From: Candidatus Crickella equi
GTDB lineage: Bacteria; Bacillota; Clostridia; Peptostreptococcales; Anaerovoracaceae
Reading direction: 5' to 3'
Assembly: GCA_018064755.1 (NCBI GenBank)
Contig: JAGHUP010000001.1
Coordinates: 1-64,000, forward strand
Length of the DNA stretch: 64,000 nt
The position numbers were made by a program, and so were the translations under genes. The notes beneath the pieces are model-generated. The model had not been told where the DNA came from. It made no database searches and saw nothing but the letters and a program-made list of their open reading frames with translations. Of the stretch, positions 1-7,738 are shown piece after piece. The stretch's first letter is position 1; each line of letters begins with the position of its first letter.

Positions 1-27
1 CGGCGAGGGGAAAGTACAAAAAAACAA

Positions 28-53
28 CCAGTACCATTACTGATACTGGTTGC
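28..53. terminator. Hairpin at window edge, possible terminator
   Basis: The arms AACCAGTA and TACTGGTT are separated by a short loop and flanked by A-rich and mixed T-rich sequence. It may terminate a gene outside the window to the left. No coding frame with a ribosome binding site is visible in 1-378. Confidence 0.35.
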
Positions 54-119
54 AAAAACCTTTTAATATTTCACTGTCCTCTTGACGGGAAGCAGTTCAT
101 AATGCGAGCCGCGTTTGTT

Positions 120-345
120 TTGTCGCTATACGAAGGGAGATATGAAAAGTACATCACTTTCGACGAGGAAAAAACGGTGAATTGTCGCTATATGGGCAGT
201 GATGCAAAAAGTACATCATCAACCAAGCCAATTTGGCCCTAATTGATGATGTACTTTTGGTGTATAAGACCGTATTGCGACAAATCGCAAGAAACTCGAC
301 TTGAAAAATGATGTAGTTTTGGCATGAGAGTCTCTATTGCGACAA
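120..345. repeat. Mirror-symmetric array of four TTGTCGC-N22-GTACATC units
   Basis: Two units lie on the + strand (TTGTCGC at 120 and 182; GTACATC at 149 and 211). Two lie on the - strand (TTGTCGC read from 283 and 345; GTACATC read from 254 and 316, the last with one mismatch). In every unit the two blocks are exactly 29 bp apart, and both pairs are 62 bp apart, so the array is symmetric about position 232.5. The spacers are not conserved. I recognise no named family. It could be an operator cluster, a folded RNA or a small mobile palindrome. Confidence 0.7.
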
Positions 346-378
346 TCCGCCATTTTCCGGAATCAGGATAGCATTCAT

Positions 379-454
379 TGGTGCGCCCGGCGAGATTCGA
401 ACTCGCGGCCTTTTCATTCGGAGTGAACTACTCTATCCCCTGAGCTACGGGCGC
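379..454 (-). tRNA. tRNA-Arg (anticodon CCG)
   Basis: Read on the - strand, the acceptor stem GCGCCCG/CGGGCGC is followed by discriminator A and an encoded CCA (379-381). The D stem is GCTC/GAGT, the anticodon loop is CTCCGAA with anticodon CCG, and the T arm is GCGAG-TTCGAAT-CTCGC. The first anticodon-stem pair is mismatched (G-A). All other stems pair, so a functional tRNA reading CGG arginine codons is likely. Confidence 0.95.
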
Positions 455-506
455 ATATATGAGCCGCGCTAGGCACGGCTTTTCTATAGGAGTGAAACAT
501 CTTGAT

Positions 507-1430
507 CTATTGTTTTCTGCGTTTTAACAAATCACCAACATCTATCTGATCAACTACAACCGCCACGAAAATAACCGCACTACCGAGGATCTCCATTGGA
601 GTCATGAACTCGCTCAGGAATATTGCACCGAAAATAGCTGCGAATACAGATTCCAGGCTCATCAGAAGAGCCGCCGTTGTCGCATCTGTATATTTCTGTC
701 CCACAATCTGAAGTGTATATCCAGTTGCGGTAGGTAGGAATGTTGCATATAGAAGAACCGGTATTCCTGCACCGAGTTGTGACAAGCTCGGATGTTCAAC
801 AATTATTGCAATAATCAATCCAACAACTCCGGCAAATGCCATCTGAAGCACGGAAATAATAAGATCGTTCTCTCTATCTACGAATGCATTTACCGCCGTA
901 ATCTGTGCTCCAAATGCAACTGCACTAACCAAAGTCCACCAATCGCCAGGCGTAGTATTGCCGAGGCCGCCACGAAGGCTCAGCAGCGCAAATCCCACCA
1001 TTGCAATAGCAACGCAGAGGAAGGTTTTGCCGTTTACTTTCCTACCAATTGCTACACTTAATATTGGTGTGAAGACTATGTACATACCGGAAATAAATCC
1101 GGACTTACCAGCACTAACGGTCAACAGTCCTATCTGCTGAGTCATTGTTCCCAGCATCAAGAAAGCTCCGCACAGAACGCACGCCTTGATAAGTTTGCTC
1201 TTACGAAATGCCAGCGTGTCCTCAGAATTCTTCGCGCGGCTCAGGTAATTACTCTTACGGAGGCCCACCATCATAATTGGACACAGCACAAGTGCCGCCA
1301 TTATCTGACGCACTGCATTGAACGTCATAGGCGGCATTACTTCATTGCCTAATTTCTGTGCTATAAACCCGGTTCCCCACACAATTGCCGTGAGAAGGAG
1401 CGCGGTATTTCCTTTAAATTTATCTGACAT
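507..1430 (-). CDS. DMT-superfamily permease (EamA family)
   Basis: A 307-residue polytopic protein with about ten hydrophobic helices arranged as two EamA-type halves (roughly residues 8-150 and 160-298). The first helix carries the WGTGF signature typical of drug/metabolite transporters, a family that includes exporters of amino acids and metabolites. The substrate cannot be read from sequence. Its start lies 7 bp after the stop of the upstream metallophosphoesterase gene, so the two are probably co-transcribed from the promoter at 2691-2719. A weak hairpin (AGCCG/CGGCT, near 464-483) follows the gene. Confidence 0.88.
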   Translation of the reverse strand: MSDKFKGNTALLLTAIVWGTGFIAQKLGNEVMPPMTFNAVRQIMAALVLCPIMMVGLRKSNYLSRAKNSEDTLAFRKSKLIKACVLCGAFLMLGTMTQQIGLLTVSAGKSGFISGMYIVFTPILSVAIGRKVNGKTFLCVAIAMVGFALLSLRGGLGNTTPGDWWTLVSAVAFGAQITAVNAFVDRENDLIISVLQMAFAGVVGLIIAIIVEHPSLSQLGAGIPVLLYATFLPTATGYTLQIVGQKYTDATTAALLMSLESVFAAIFGAIFLSEFMTPMEILGSAVIFVAVVVDQIDVGDLLKRRKQ

Positions 1431-1437
1431 CTACAAC

Positions 1438-2667
1438 CTACCGAACAATATCTATAATAACCACCTCGCCATGAGATCCGAATCTCAGCGGCGGTCCAAA
1501 GTATCCACATCCCGAGCTAACTATCGTCGAAATTCCACTATTGATCTTGTATCCGTGCGCATTGTCGCTAACCGCTCTTGTGAACCATGTTCCCGGCCAT
1601 ATCTGTCCGTCGTGTGTATGTCCGGAGAGGACGAGGTCAGCGCCGATTGTTGCGAGCTGGTCGTAGTCTTCTGGTTCGTGCTGGACTACGACGAGCGGAG
1701 CGCTATGATTCACGGAGTCGGCGATTTCGCCGATGTCCATTCTGACATTCTTGCCATCGCCTGTTTTGTTCTTGTCCTTGCGGAAGAAGAACTGTATGCC
1801 ATCAACATCCAGGCCCTTGTCAGGCAACATCTGCCAGTCGCAACGCTCGAAGAACTTATCCATATCCTCGTGTCTATACACATTGCAAGGGTCCTCAATG
1901 GCAAAACCGCAGAAGAGCGGCTCGGTTACATCGTGATTACCATACGCCATATACGCCGGTGTTCCATCAGCCGTCATCTGAGCAAGTAGATCAGCGTATT
2001 GGTCCGCACCGAAGAGACCCACATATGAACTAGTGAAATAGTCTCCGGCGCCGATGACATAATCGACATCGGAAGATTTAACTATATCTACTAGATCTTC
2101 AATCGTTGAATACATAGTATTAACGCCCATATGCATATCGGCGAGCAGGGCTATACGAGTTACCTTCTCGCCGTCCTGTGGCTTGTATGCAAGATCCTGG
2201 TCAATGCGCTCATAGTCATGTCCTATGAGTTGTTCATCTATTAATTCCGTACTATTCGTACCCATCTTGAGGGCATAGTAATGAGTGTAAAGATGCTGTG
2301 CGTGAATATATCCATAAACATTGTAGCTCGCTGTAATTGCAAACATTGTAGCCAGTATTACAGCAGCCTGACGAGTCGATACCATGTGGATAATATGTTT
2401 AATTATATGGCCCACAACAAGGCAGAGGCCGAACACAGCCACCCATCCTAACCATATATTTCCTATCTTCTGAAGATATGCATCGAAGGTGCTCTGAGGC
2501 AGGAACGCGCCAAATATCGGAATCAGATCAATCACGCCAAGCGTAATAGCTATTCCATGCAATTTGTGCTTGTGTCCCCATCTAGTTCTCTTGAGCCACC
2601 ACATCAGCTGCCAAGTTGCATATAGGCAGCCAACGAGATATCCCAGCATAATGAGAAAAATCCACAT
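1438..2667 (-). CDS. Membrane-anchored metallophosphoesterase
   Basis: 409 residues. The N-terminal ~130 residues contain about four hydrophobic segments. The C-terminal calcineurin-like phosphoesterase domain has the usual dinuclear metal ligands: DMH (~175-177), GAGDY (~207), GNHD (~243), a histidine in VVQHEPED (~329) and GHTHDGQ (~349). Such YkuE/YaeI-like enzymes hydrolyse phosphodiesters or phosphomonoesters at the membrane, and some act on UDP-diacylglucosamine-type lipids. The substrate here is unknown. It heads a two-gene unit with the DMT permease, and its promoter overlaps that of rplM back to back. Confidence 0.88.
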   Translation of the reverse strand: MWIFLIMLGYLVGCLYATWQLMWWLKRTRWGHKHKLHGIAITLGVIDLIPIFGAFLPQSTFDAYLQKIGNIWLGWVAVFGLCLVVGHIIKHIIHMVSTRQAAVILATMFAITASYNVYGYIHAQHLYTHYYALKMGTNSTELIDEQLIGHDYERIDQDLAYKPQDGEKVTRIALLADMHMGVNTMYSTIEDLVDIVKSSDVDYVIGAGDYFTSSYVGLFGADQYADLLAQMTADGTPAYMAYGNHDVTEPLFCGFAIEDPCNVYRHEDMDKFFERCDWQMLPDKGLDVDGIQFFFRKDKNKTGDGKNVRMDIGEIADSVNHSAPLVVVQHEPEDYDQLATIGADLVLSGHTHDGQIWPGTWFTRAVSDNAHGYKINSGISTIVSSGCGYFGPPLRFGSHGEVVIIDIVR

Positions 2668-2690
2668 AAAAAACTCTCCTAAACGATATA

Positions 2691-2738
2691 ATTATAATCG
2701 CAAAAACGCTTGACTTCAAGGGTTACAGGGAATATACT
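2691..2738. promoter_or_regulatory. Overlapping divergent promoters of the phosphoesterase gene and rplM
   Basis: On the + strand TTGACT (2710-2715), a 17-bp spacer and TATACT (2733-2738) point to rplM. On the - strand TTGAAG (2719-2714), a 17-bp spacer and TATAAT (2696-2691) point to the phosphoesterase. The two -35 hexamers share two base pairs, so two polymerases could not occupy both at once. Confidence 0.75.
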
Positions 2739-2744
2739 TGTTAA

Positions 2745-2892
2745 GCGTGTGTGTATGCACACGAATTGGAGCAGGCCTCTGGCCGGTAGCTCCGACACTA
2801 ATAATTTATTACTAGTTATGCCGAAAACGAACTCCGTTCTAAGTAGGCAGACCGAAAAAGTTTTCGAACTAAGTAGGTAGAAAGGAATTAAG
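2745..2892 (+). promoter_or_regulatory. Structured rplM 5' leader, candidate L13 autoregulatory leader
   Basis: The ~148-nt leader has a hairpin with arms CGTGTG/CACACG (from ~2745) and another with GGAGC/GCTCC enclosing GGCC/GGCC (~2767-2793). A near-duplicated block then ends in CTAAGTAGG, once with GCAGA and once with GTAGA, just before the ribosome binding site. L13 leaders of Bacillota regulate this operon by ribosomal-protein feedback. Assignment to that Rfam family is inferred from position and structure, not from a covariance search. Confidence 0.5.
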
Positions 2893-3321
2893 ATGAAGTC
2901 TTACATCGCTAAGCCTGCAGATATCGACCGTAAGTGGTACGTTATCGACGCAGAAGGAAAGACTCTCGGAAAGCTGGCTGTAGAGGCTGCTATGATCCTG
3001 AGAGGAAAGAAGAAGCCAACTTACACTCCACACATCGACACTGGTGACTATGTAATCGTTATCAATGCTGAGAAGGTTGCTGTAACTGGTAAGAAGGAAA
3101 CTGACAAGATCTACAAGAGACACACTGGTTATCCAGGTGGACTCAGAGAGACAACTCTCGGCGAGATGAGAGCTAAGAAGCCTGAAGAAGTTATTCTTCA
3201 CGCTGTTAAGGGCATGATGCCTAAGGGCAAGCTCGGACGTCAGATGTTCAAGAAGTTAAAGGTATACGCTGGAGCTGAGCATCCACATGCAGCTCAGAAG
3301 CCAGAAGTATGGAATTTCTAG
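2893..3321 (+). CDS. rplM: 50S ribosomal protein L13
   Basis: 142 residues, full length for bacterial L13, with family-typical stretches such as [15 protein letters not shown] near the N-terminus and MLPKGKLGR-like [15 protein letters not shown] towards the C-terminus. It is an early 50S assembly protein. The ATG follows an AAAGGA ribosome binding site. It is followed 17 bp later by rpsI, the universal rplM-rpsI pair, and is probably controlled by the structured leader upstream. Confidence 0.98.
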   Translation: MKSYIAKPADIDRKWYVIDAEGKTLGKLAVEAAMILRGKKKPTYTPHIDTGDYVIVINAEKVAVTGKKETDKIYKRHTGYPGGLRETTLGEMRAKKPEEVILHAVKGMMPKGKLGRQMFKKLKVYAGAEHPHAAQKPEVWNF

Positions 3322-3338
3322 GAAGGGAGGAGTAGACA

Positions 3339-3737
3339 ATGGCTAAGACAATGTATCAGGCAACAGGCAGAAGAAAGTCTTCAGTAGCTAGAGTTAGACT
3401 CGTTCCTGGCACTGGCAACATCATCATCAACAAGAGAGACATGGACACTTACTTTGGTGCTAAGGAAATCGTTAAGAACGAGGTTAAGAGACCTCTCGAG
3501 GTTACTGGCACAGCTGGTAAGTACGACGTAATCGCTACAGTTAACGGCGGTGGATTCACTGGTCAGGCTGGAGCACTGAGACACGGTATCGCTAGAGCAC
3601 TTTGCGAAGTTGACGCAGAGGCTTATAGAGCAACTCTTAAGGCTGCTGGATTCCTCACTAGAGACCCTAGAATGAAGGAAAGAAAGAAGCCAGGTCTGAA
3701 GAAGGCAAGAAGAGCATCCCAGTTCTCAAAGAGATAA
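3339..3737 (+). CDS. rpsI: 30S ribosomal protein S9
   Basis: 132 residues, complete. It has the N-terminal [11 protein letters not shown] motif and the basic C-terminal tail ending in SKR that reaches the P site. The last codons and stop (3720-3738) form the left attachment site of the element that follows. The element therefore recreates an intact rpsI 3' end but separates the gene from its original terminator, which now lies near 10629-10662. Confidence 0.98.
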   Translation: MAKTMYQATGRRKSSVARVRLVPGTGNIIINKRDMDTYFGAKEIVKNEVKRPLEVTGTAGKYDVIATVNGGGFTGQAGALRHGIARALCEVDAEAYRATLKAAGFLTRDPRMKERKKPGLKKARRASQFSKR

Positions 3738-3738
3738 T
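3720..3738 (+). other. attL core (rpsI 3' end)
   Basis: CAGTTCTCAAAGAGATAAT covers the final codons and stop of rpsI and is repeated identically at 10575-10593. Confidence 0.9.
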
Positions 3739-3774
3739 CTCACAACTTTTCAGAAAGCCTCAGAGCCTTGTTTT

Positions 3775-3857
3775 TACTGGGTTTTAGGATTTGGAAAGAT
3801 TTGGGATAGGGCTCAAATTTGCACGGTTTGCAACACGTTTGCAACAGGTTTGCAACA
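3775..3857. repeat. Left-end arm: inverted-repeat half and three 11-bp integrase-type repeats
   Basis: TACTGGGTTTTAGG (3775-3788) is the exact reverse complement of 10527-10540 at the other end. GTTTGCAACA then occurs three times at an 11-bp period (3826, 3837, 3848). Direct copies of the same motif lie at 10501-10520. This resembles the arm-binding sites of Tn916-class integrases. Confidence 0.7.
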
Positions 3858-3879
3858 AAATTACTTAGAAGAAAAGATG

Positions 3880-4986
3880 CTATTCGCACTGAGTAGCATC
3901 TTTTTTCATGTTAGAAGTTGCAGGAAGCAGAGCTTCAAGTTTATTGATTTCATTTCTTAACTCCTTGATCTCAAGATGAGTATACACCTCTTCAGTTACA
4001 TTACCATTCCCGGAATGTCCGACAATCTTTTTTATAAATCTCTCATCTACATATGCTGCAGTCAGCATGCTTATACAGGTGTGTCTGGTGCAATGTGGTG
4101 TCCGATACAGTCCAAGTGGCTTAAAGTATGCCACAAAACGATCTCTGTAATTATCGTAGTTCCATTTACTTCCATCCTCTCTATGAAACAAATAACCGCA
4201 TTTTGATGACTCATAGAATTTCTTGAAGAACGGATAAACCGCATCGGCAATTGGCACTGGTCTTATACCATTATTTGTTTTAGCTTTTCTGATATAGAAC
4301 CACCTTTCTTCCAGATTGACATCCTCAAGTCTGACTTCCAGCATCTCCCCTATTCTCGGACCGGAATAGATAAGCATCAATATTGTCTGAGTCATAAAGT
4401 CATCTTTGAAAGACCATAGTTTATTTACCAACTCCATCTCCAGATGCTTTTCCTCATCATATTTAGGTTGCCATTCTTTCTTATGCTTAGCAATCTCGAC
4501 ATACTTTGCATAGTCTTTTCCGACCAGATCATACTTCATTGCGTATTTGTACATCTGATTCAGCAGTATCTTCATCTTCTTAATCATCGGATAGTTCTTG
4601 TCGCTGGAATCAATCACATCCTGAAGATCCTTCAGCTTCAAATCTGCGAACTTCTTATTATGCAGAGCGCTCATATCTTTATATGAGGCCTCATAAGATT
4701 TGATGCTTGCTTCAGATACAAGGGGGAATTTTTCTTCAGACCATCGTTTGTATATATCTGAAAAGGTTAGCTTGTTTGCTTCGGCATCGTATGGGTTGTT
4801 ATTATACTCTGCCAACATATTCAAGCCTTCGGCTTTTGATTTGGCATATCCTATGATTACATAATCTAATATTATTTTGTCTTTCTCCTCGTCATAATGA
4901 TATCCCACTGTTTTTCTGACAACATACGGGTACCGTCGCTTACCTGAGAGCTTCGATACGCTTCCGTATCCATTAGGTAATTTCAT
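3880..4986 (-). CDS. int: Tyrosine recombinase / phage-type integrase
   Basis: 368 residues. An N-terminal arm-binding region is followed by a SAM-like core-binding region (~70-165) and the catalytic domain. Catalytic residues visible are Arg in SGPRIGEML (~209), the HCTRH box (H ~299, R ~302) and the nucleophile Tyr in VYTHLE (~334). It should excise and integrate the element at the rpsI 3' end next to which it lies. It is oriented towards attL, 20 bp downstream of the Xre gene, with which it is probably co-transcribed. Confidence 0.95.
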   Translation of the reverse strand: MKLPNGYGSVSKLSGKRRYPYVVRKTVGYHYDEEKDKIILDYVIIGYAKSKAEGLNMLAEYNNNPYDAEANKLTFSDIYKRWSEEKFPLVSEASIKSYEASYKDMSALHNKKFADLKLKDLQDVIDSSDKNYPMIKKMKILLNQMYKYAMKYDLVGKDYAKYVEIAKHKKEWQPKYDEEKHLEMELVNKLWSFKDDFMTQTILMLIYSGPRIGEMLEVRLEDVNLEERWFYIRKAKTNNGIRPVPIADAVYPFFKKFYESSKCGYLFHREDGSKWNYDNYRDRFVAYFKPLGLYRTPHCTRHTCISMLTAAYVDERFIKKIVGHSGNGNVTEEVYTHLEIKELRNEINKLEALLPATSNMKKDATQCE

Positions 4987-5006
4987 TCATAGATCGACCT
5001 CCTTCT

Positions 5007-5495
5007 TTACTTCTCATATCTGGACTTCTTTTTATTAAGATTAAGCTGCGCAACTTCTCTACCACTATTGAATGGCGGAAATGCATATGCCAGCTTAACC
5101 TTCTTCCAATTATCATAGTATTCATCATTCTGATAGTTGGATTCTTTATATACACACATCTCTCTAAGAGTCGAATTAATGAAATCTGACTCGAAGTCAA
5201 TGTGATATACATCTCCATCGTTTTCCGGTGGATTGATTTTTACAGGAATATAATCATCAATAGCAAATAGCAACGCAAGAACATCAGATGGGTTCTCTAT
5301 CTTCAGATCAAGGAATGCATTATATGGAACCTTTAATGCGTCAGCTATTTTTACAAGCTGTTCCTTTCTTGGAACAGTTTTGTCCAGTTCATACTTCCTG
5401 ATTGCAACTTCATGTATCTCGGTCATATCTCCGAGCTGTTTCTGTGTTAGCTGTCTGAAATTACGATAGTACTTTATTTTCTCTCCAAGTGTCAT
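5007..5495 (-). CDS. Xre-family transcriptional regulator of the element
   Basis: About 162 residues. The N-terminal helix-turn-helix (~residues 4-60, with LTQKQLGDM and IRKYELDKTVPR) is typical of phage/ICE repressors. The C-terminal half is unassigned. I place the start at the ATG at 5495 because GGAAGGTGG sits 5-6 nt upstream of it. A GTG at 5504 is also open, but it would overlap that ribosome binding site. It is divergent from the Xis-like and RepA-like genes and likely controls both promoters through the paired AGAGC-N7-GCTCT sites. Confidence 0.85.
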   Translation of the reverse strand: MTLGEKIKYYRNFRQLTQKQLGDMTEIHEVAIRKYELDKTVPRKEQLVKIADALKVPYNAFLDLKIENPSDVLALLFAIDDYIPVKINPPENDGDVYHIDFESDFINSTLREMCVYKESNYQNDEYYDNWKKVKLAYAFPPFNSGREVAQLNLNKKKSRYEK

Positions 5496-5519
5496 ATCGT
5501 CCACCTTCCTTTCACGACA

Positions 5520-5614
5520 ATTATATAGTACAAAAAATATATGTCAATAGTTATTAATAAATATGTTGACAGAGCATTTTATGCTCTATATAATAAGAGA
5601 GCAAGAAAAGCTCT
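5520..5614. promoter_or_regulatory. Divergent promoters with two identical-type operators
   Basis: The - strand promoter is TTGACA (5547-5542), a 16-bp spacer and TATAAT (5525-5520), reading into the Xre gene. The + strand promoter is TTGACA (5566-5571), a 17-bp spacer and TATAAT (5589-5594), reading into the mobilisation genes. Two 17-bp palindromes of form AGAGC-N7-GCTCT lie at 5571-5587, filling the + spacer, and at 5598-5614, at the start-site region. They are 27 bp centre to centre and are probable Xre operators. Confidence 0.8.
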
Positions 5615-5662
5615 GAGGTGAGCTGAGATGCAAACAAATTATGAGGAAAGGAGGTGTTGTAT

Positions 5663-5923
5663 ATGCCAGAAAGAAATGTATATGAAAAGGTCTATGTAGA
5701 CTTACCGGCTTTTACCGGAAGGAATGTGCCAATCTCTGAAATTGCCCGAGCAATCGGAAAGGATCAGTCTTATGTAAGAATCGGTCTTCAGCAGGGATGG
5801 TTAAAATTCGGCGTCGCTGCAAAGATCGGTGACTCGAAAGAGTACAACTATTTCTGCCCTGACAAGAAGGTCTGGGAAGAAACCGGTTACTTCAAACCTA
5901 TGGAAAGAGAATATTGCAGATAA
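5663..5923 (+). CDS. Small HTH protein, candidate excisionase/Xis-like
   Basis: 86 residues from the ATG at 5663, which has AAAGGAGG 8 nt upstream; a GTG at 5654 overlaps that site and is unlikely. The segment ISEIARAIGKDQSYVRIGLQQGWLKFG looks like a winged or simple helix-turn-helix, as in AlpA/Xis proteins. Its position as first gene of the divergent operon suits a recombination directionality factor or a copy-control protein. Function is inferred from size, fold hint and context only. Confidence 0.6.
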   Translation: MPERNVYEKVYVDLPAFTGRNVPISEIARAIGKDQSYVRIGLQQGWLKFGVAAKIGDSKEYNYFCPDKKVWEETGYFKPMEREYCR

Positions 5924-5938
5924 GGAGGTGAATAATCA

Positions 5939-7240
5939 ATGCAAGAGTTTTCAAAAGAAAAGACTGCCCTCTTACAGTCTGCAGGAACAGACTCGGGACA
6001 GTCAATATGTAAAAGTATCTACAGTATAACACATGAGTCAAGTGTTGAGCCGTTAGAAACCAAAACCGCCGCGCAGATTATGAACACCTTCTATCGTCCA
6101 AGACGAGATATTGTAGAAGGTATTCTCTGCCCCGGTACAAACTTCCTGGTTGGCAAGCCTAAGGTTGGAAAATCATTCTTAGTGCTACAGCTGGCATATC
6201 ATGTCAGCAAGGGAATTCCCCTCGGGGAGTTCCCTGTCCGCCAGGGCACAGTACTATATCTGGCTCTTGAAGATAATGAGCAACGAATACAGGAACGCAT
6301 GAACAATATGTTCGGAGTATCCAGCTCAAAGAATCTTCACTTTGCAAACATGTCAGAATGCATCGGCAACGGACTCGAAGAACAGCTCAGGGATTTTATC
6401 TCTATTCATCCCGATACTGTTCTAATCATTATAGACACGCTTGCTAAGGTCAGACAAATGGATCGTCACGATTATGCGGCAGACTATGATGTCATTTCAT
6501 CGCTGAAGAAGTTGACTGACCTGCGAGACATTTGTATCTTGCTCGTTCATCACACCAGAAAGCAGGATGCGGATGATGTTCTTGATCTTGTATCCGGCAC
6601 TAACGGTCTAGCCGGTTCTGCTGATGGAATCTATGTGATGAACAAGGAATCTCGCACCGAGTCTGATGCAACAATGGAAATCATTTGTAGAGATCTCGAA
6701 GCAACCAAACTTCATCTGAGTTTTGACAGTAGCAGAACTAAGTGGAAGTTAGACAGGATTGAACGCAATCAATTTGAGCTACCACCAAATCCACTAATCA
6801 AAGCAATAGATAACATCGTGATGAACGGCATTGATTACTGGGAAGGTACAGCCACCGACCTCGTAGAGCTTACCGGAATGATTGGTATGGATGCGGCGGT
6901 CTACTCTAAAGAATTAAGACATTCAGCCAAAAGGCTACTCAATGAACATCATATCGAGATGAACACTCGTAGGACAAGCTATAAGAGAGTAATCACACTC
7001 ACTCGCATCAGACAGAATGAAGTCGATGATGACAGCAATGACACTGATGACGGTATGTGGGACAGCGACTGCTTCAAAGTTTTCGCTTCACAAGCCGATG
7101 AAGGTATCATGAGTAGTCAGATGGTCAACAGCGAAGAAAAAGTCGCGCTAACAAAAGAAAATATTCAAAAATCGCTCCGAGAGTCCCCTGAAAAATGTGG
7201 ATACTACCCTAGCATAGAGGAGCGTGATGTGTATGCCTAG
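5939..7240 (+). CDS. RepA-like AAA/RecA-fold ATPase
   Basis: 433 residues. Walker A is GKPKVGKS (72-79) and Walker B is LIIIDTL (~163-169), followed by a LLVHHTRK sensor-like strand and a GTNGLAGSAD segment. This is the pattern of hexameric replicative helicases of the RSF1010 RepA / AAA_25 group. The C-terminal ~140 residues look like a winged-helix and linker. On mobilisable elements these ATPases probably support replication of the excised circle. It starts 15 bp after the Xis-like gene with its own GGAGG, and its end overlaps the next small gene. Confidence 0.85.
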   Translation: MQEFSKEKTALLQSAGTDSGQSICKSIYSITHESSVEPLETKTAAQIMNTFYRPRRDIVEGILCPGTNFLVGKPKVGKSFLVLQLAYHVSKGIPLGEFPVRQGTVLYLALEDNEQRIQERMNNMFGVSSSKNLHFANMSECIGNGLEEQLRDFISIHPDTVLIIIDTLAKVRQMDRHDYAADYDVISSLKKLTDLRDICILLVHHTRKQDADDVLDLVSGTNGLAGSADGIYVMNKESRTESDATMEIICRDLEATKLHLSFDSSRTKWKLDRIERNQFELPPNPLIKAIDNIVMNGIDYWEGTATDLVELTGMIGMDAAVYSKELRHSAKRLLNEHHIEMNTRRTSYKRVITLTRIRQNEVDDDSNDTDDGMWDSDCFKVFASQADEGIMSSQMVNSEEKVALTKENIQKSLRESPEKCGYYPSIEERDVYA

Positions 7241-7394
7241 AATGAGTCAACGCGACAAGGCTCTGAATGCATTCTTCCTGACAGCAGACGGTCGCATCAA
7301 ACATAATGATAAATGTGTCCGTTGTGCCAAGGAATGCAAGCAGAGCTTTCGGGCAGTTATAGTTCACTGCCCGAGGTATGAGCAAAAATATTAG
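7233..7394 (+). CDS. Small cysteine-rich protein (53 aa)
   Basis: ATG at 7233, stop at 7392-7394. The start overlaps the last codons of the RepA-like gene, suggesting translational coupling. The product contains CVRCAKEC and a later HC pair, enough for a small zinc-binding knuckle, within a basic protein. I do not recognise the family. Position between the replication ATPase and oriT suggests an accessory of mobilisation or replication. Confidence 0.55.
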   Translation: MPRMSQRDKALNAFFLTADGRIKHNDKCVRCAKECKQSFRAVIVHCPRYEQKY

Positions 7395-7471
7395 AAATCG
7401 GATGTTCATACCCTTATCCGAGAGATATCGAGGATAAGATGGGAGTCCAGAGGGGAGTACCCTCGGCACAC

Positions 7472-7501
7472 GACTTTGCAAGCAAAGTCTAGTGTGTTAT
7501 A
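7472..7501 (+). other. oriT: oriT of pMV158 / MobV type
   Basis: A perfect inverted repeat GACTTTGC-AA-GCAAAGTC (7472-7489) is followed immediately by TAGTGTGTTA (7490-7499). MobM of pMV158 nicks TAGTGTG/TTA in this arrangement, which predicts nicking between 7496 and 7497. The relaxase gene downstream belongs to the same MobV family. Confidence 0.88.
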
Positions 7502-7600
7502 CCCGTTATTAAAGTTTCGGTGCATTTTCAAATATATAGCACCGAATCGGAGTTGTCGCCTCAGCTATTTATTGCGACACTCCGCAGCTTTAACGGGTAT
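7499..7600 (+). other. Three-way-junction fold next to the nick site
   Basis: A closing stem ATACCCGTTA (7499-7508) / TAACGGGTAT (7591-7600) encloses two hairpins. One is TTCGGTGC (7516-7523)/GCACCGAA (7539-7546). The other is CGGAGTTGTCGC (7548-7559)/GCGACACTCCG (7574-7584), with one bulged base. A further perfect 10-bp stem, CCTCGATGGA (7604-7613)/TCCATCGAGG (7687-7696), follows before the relaxase start. It could be a single-strand origin, part of oriT processing, or an mRNA leader. Confidence 0.6.
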
Positions 7601-7738
7601 TCTCCTCGATGGATCATGACACATCTTTGCATCGGAACCGCTATCACTGTAGCTGTCATTGGTGTCATAGCTGTCATGAAATTATTTCCATCGAGGCTTT
7701 TATCAGCGACATATAATAATAGAAAGAAGGTGATTATA

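Noticed and set aside
7520-7738. N-terminal extension of the relaxase frame
   Set aside because: The frame is open, but it spans the oriT-linked stem structures and lacks a ribosome binding site. MobV proteins begin with PYAILRF, matching the TTG at 7739.
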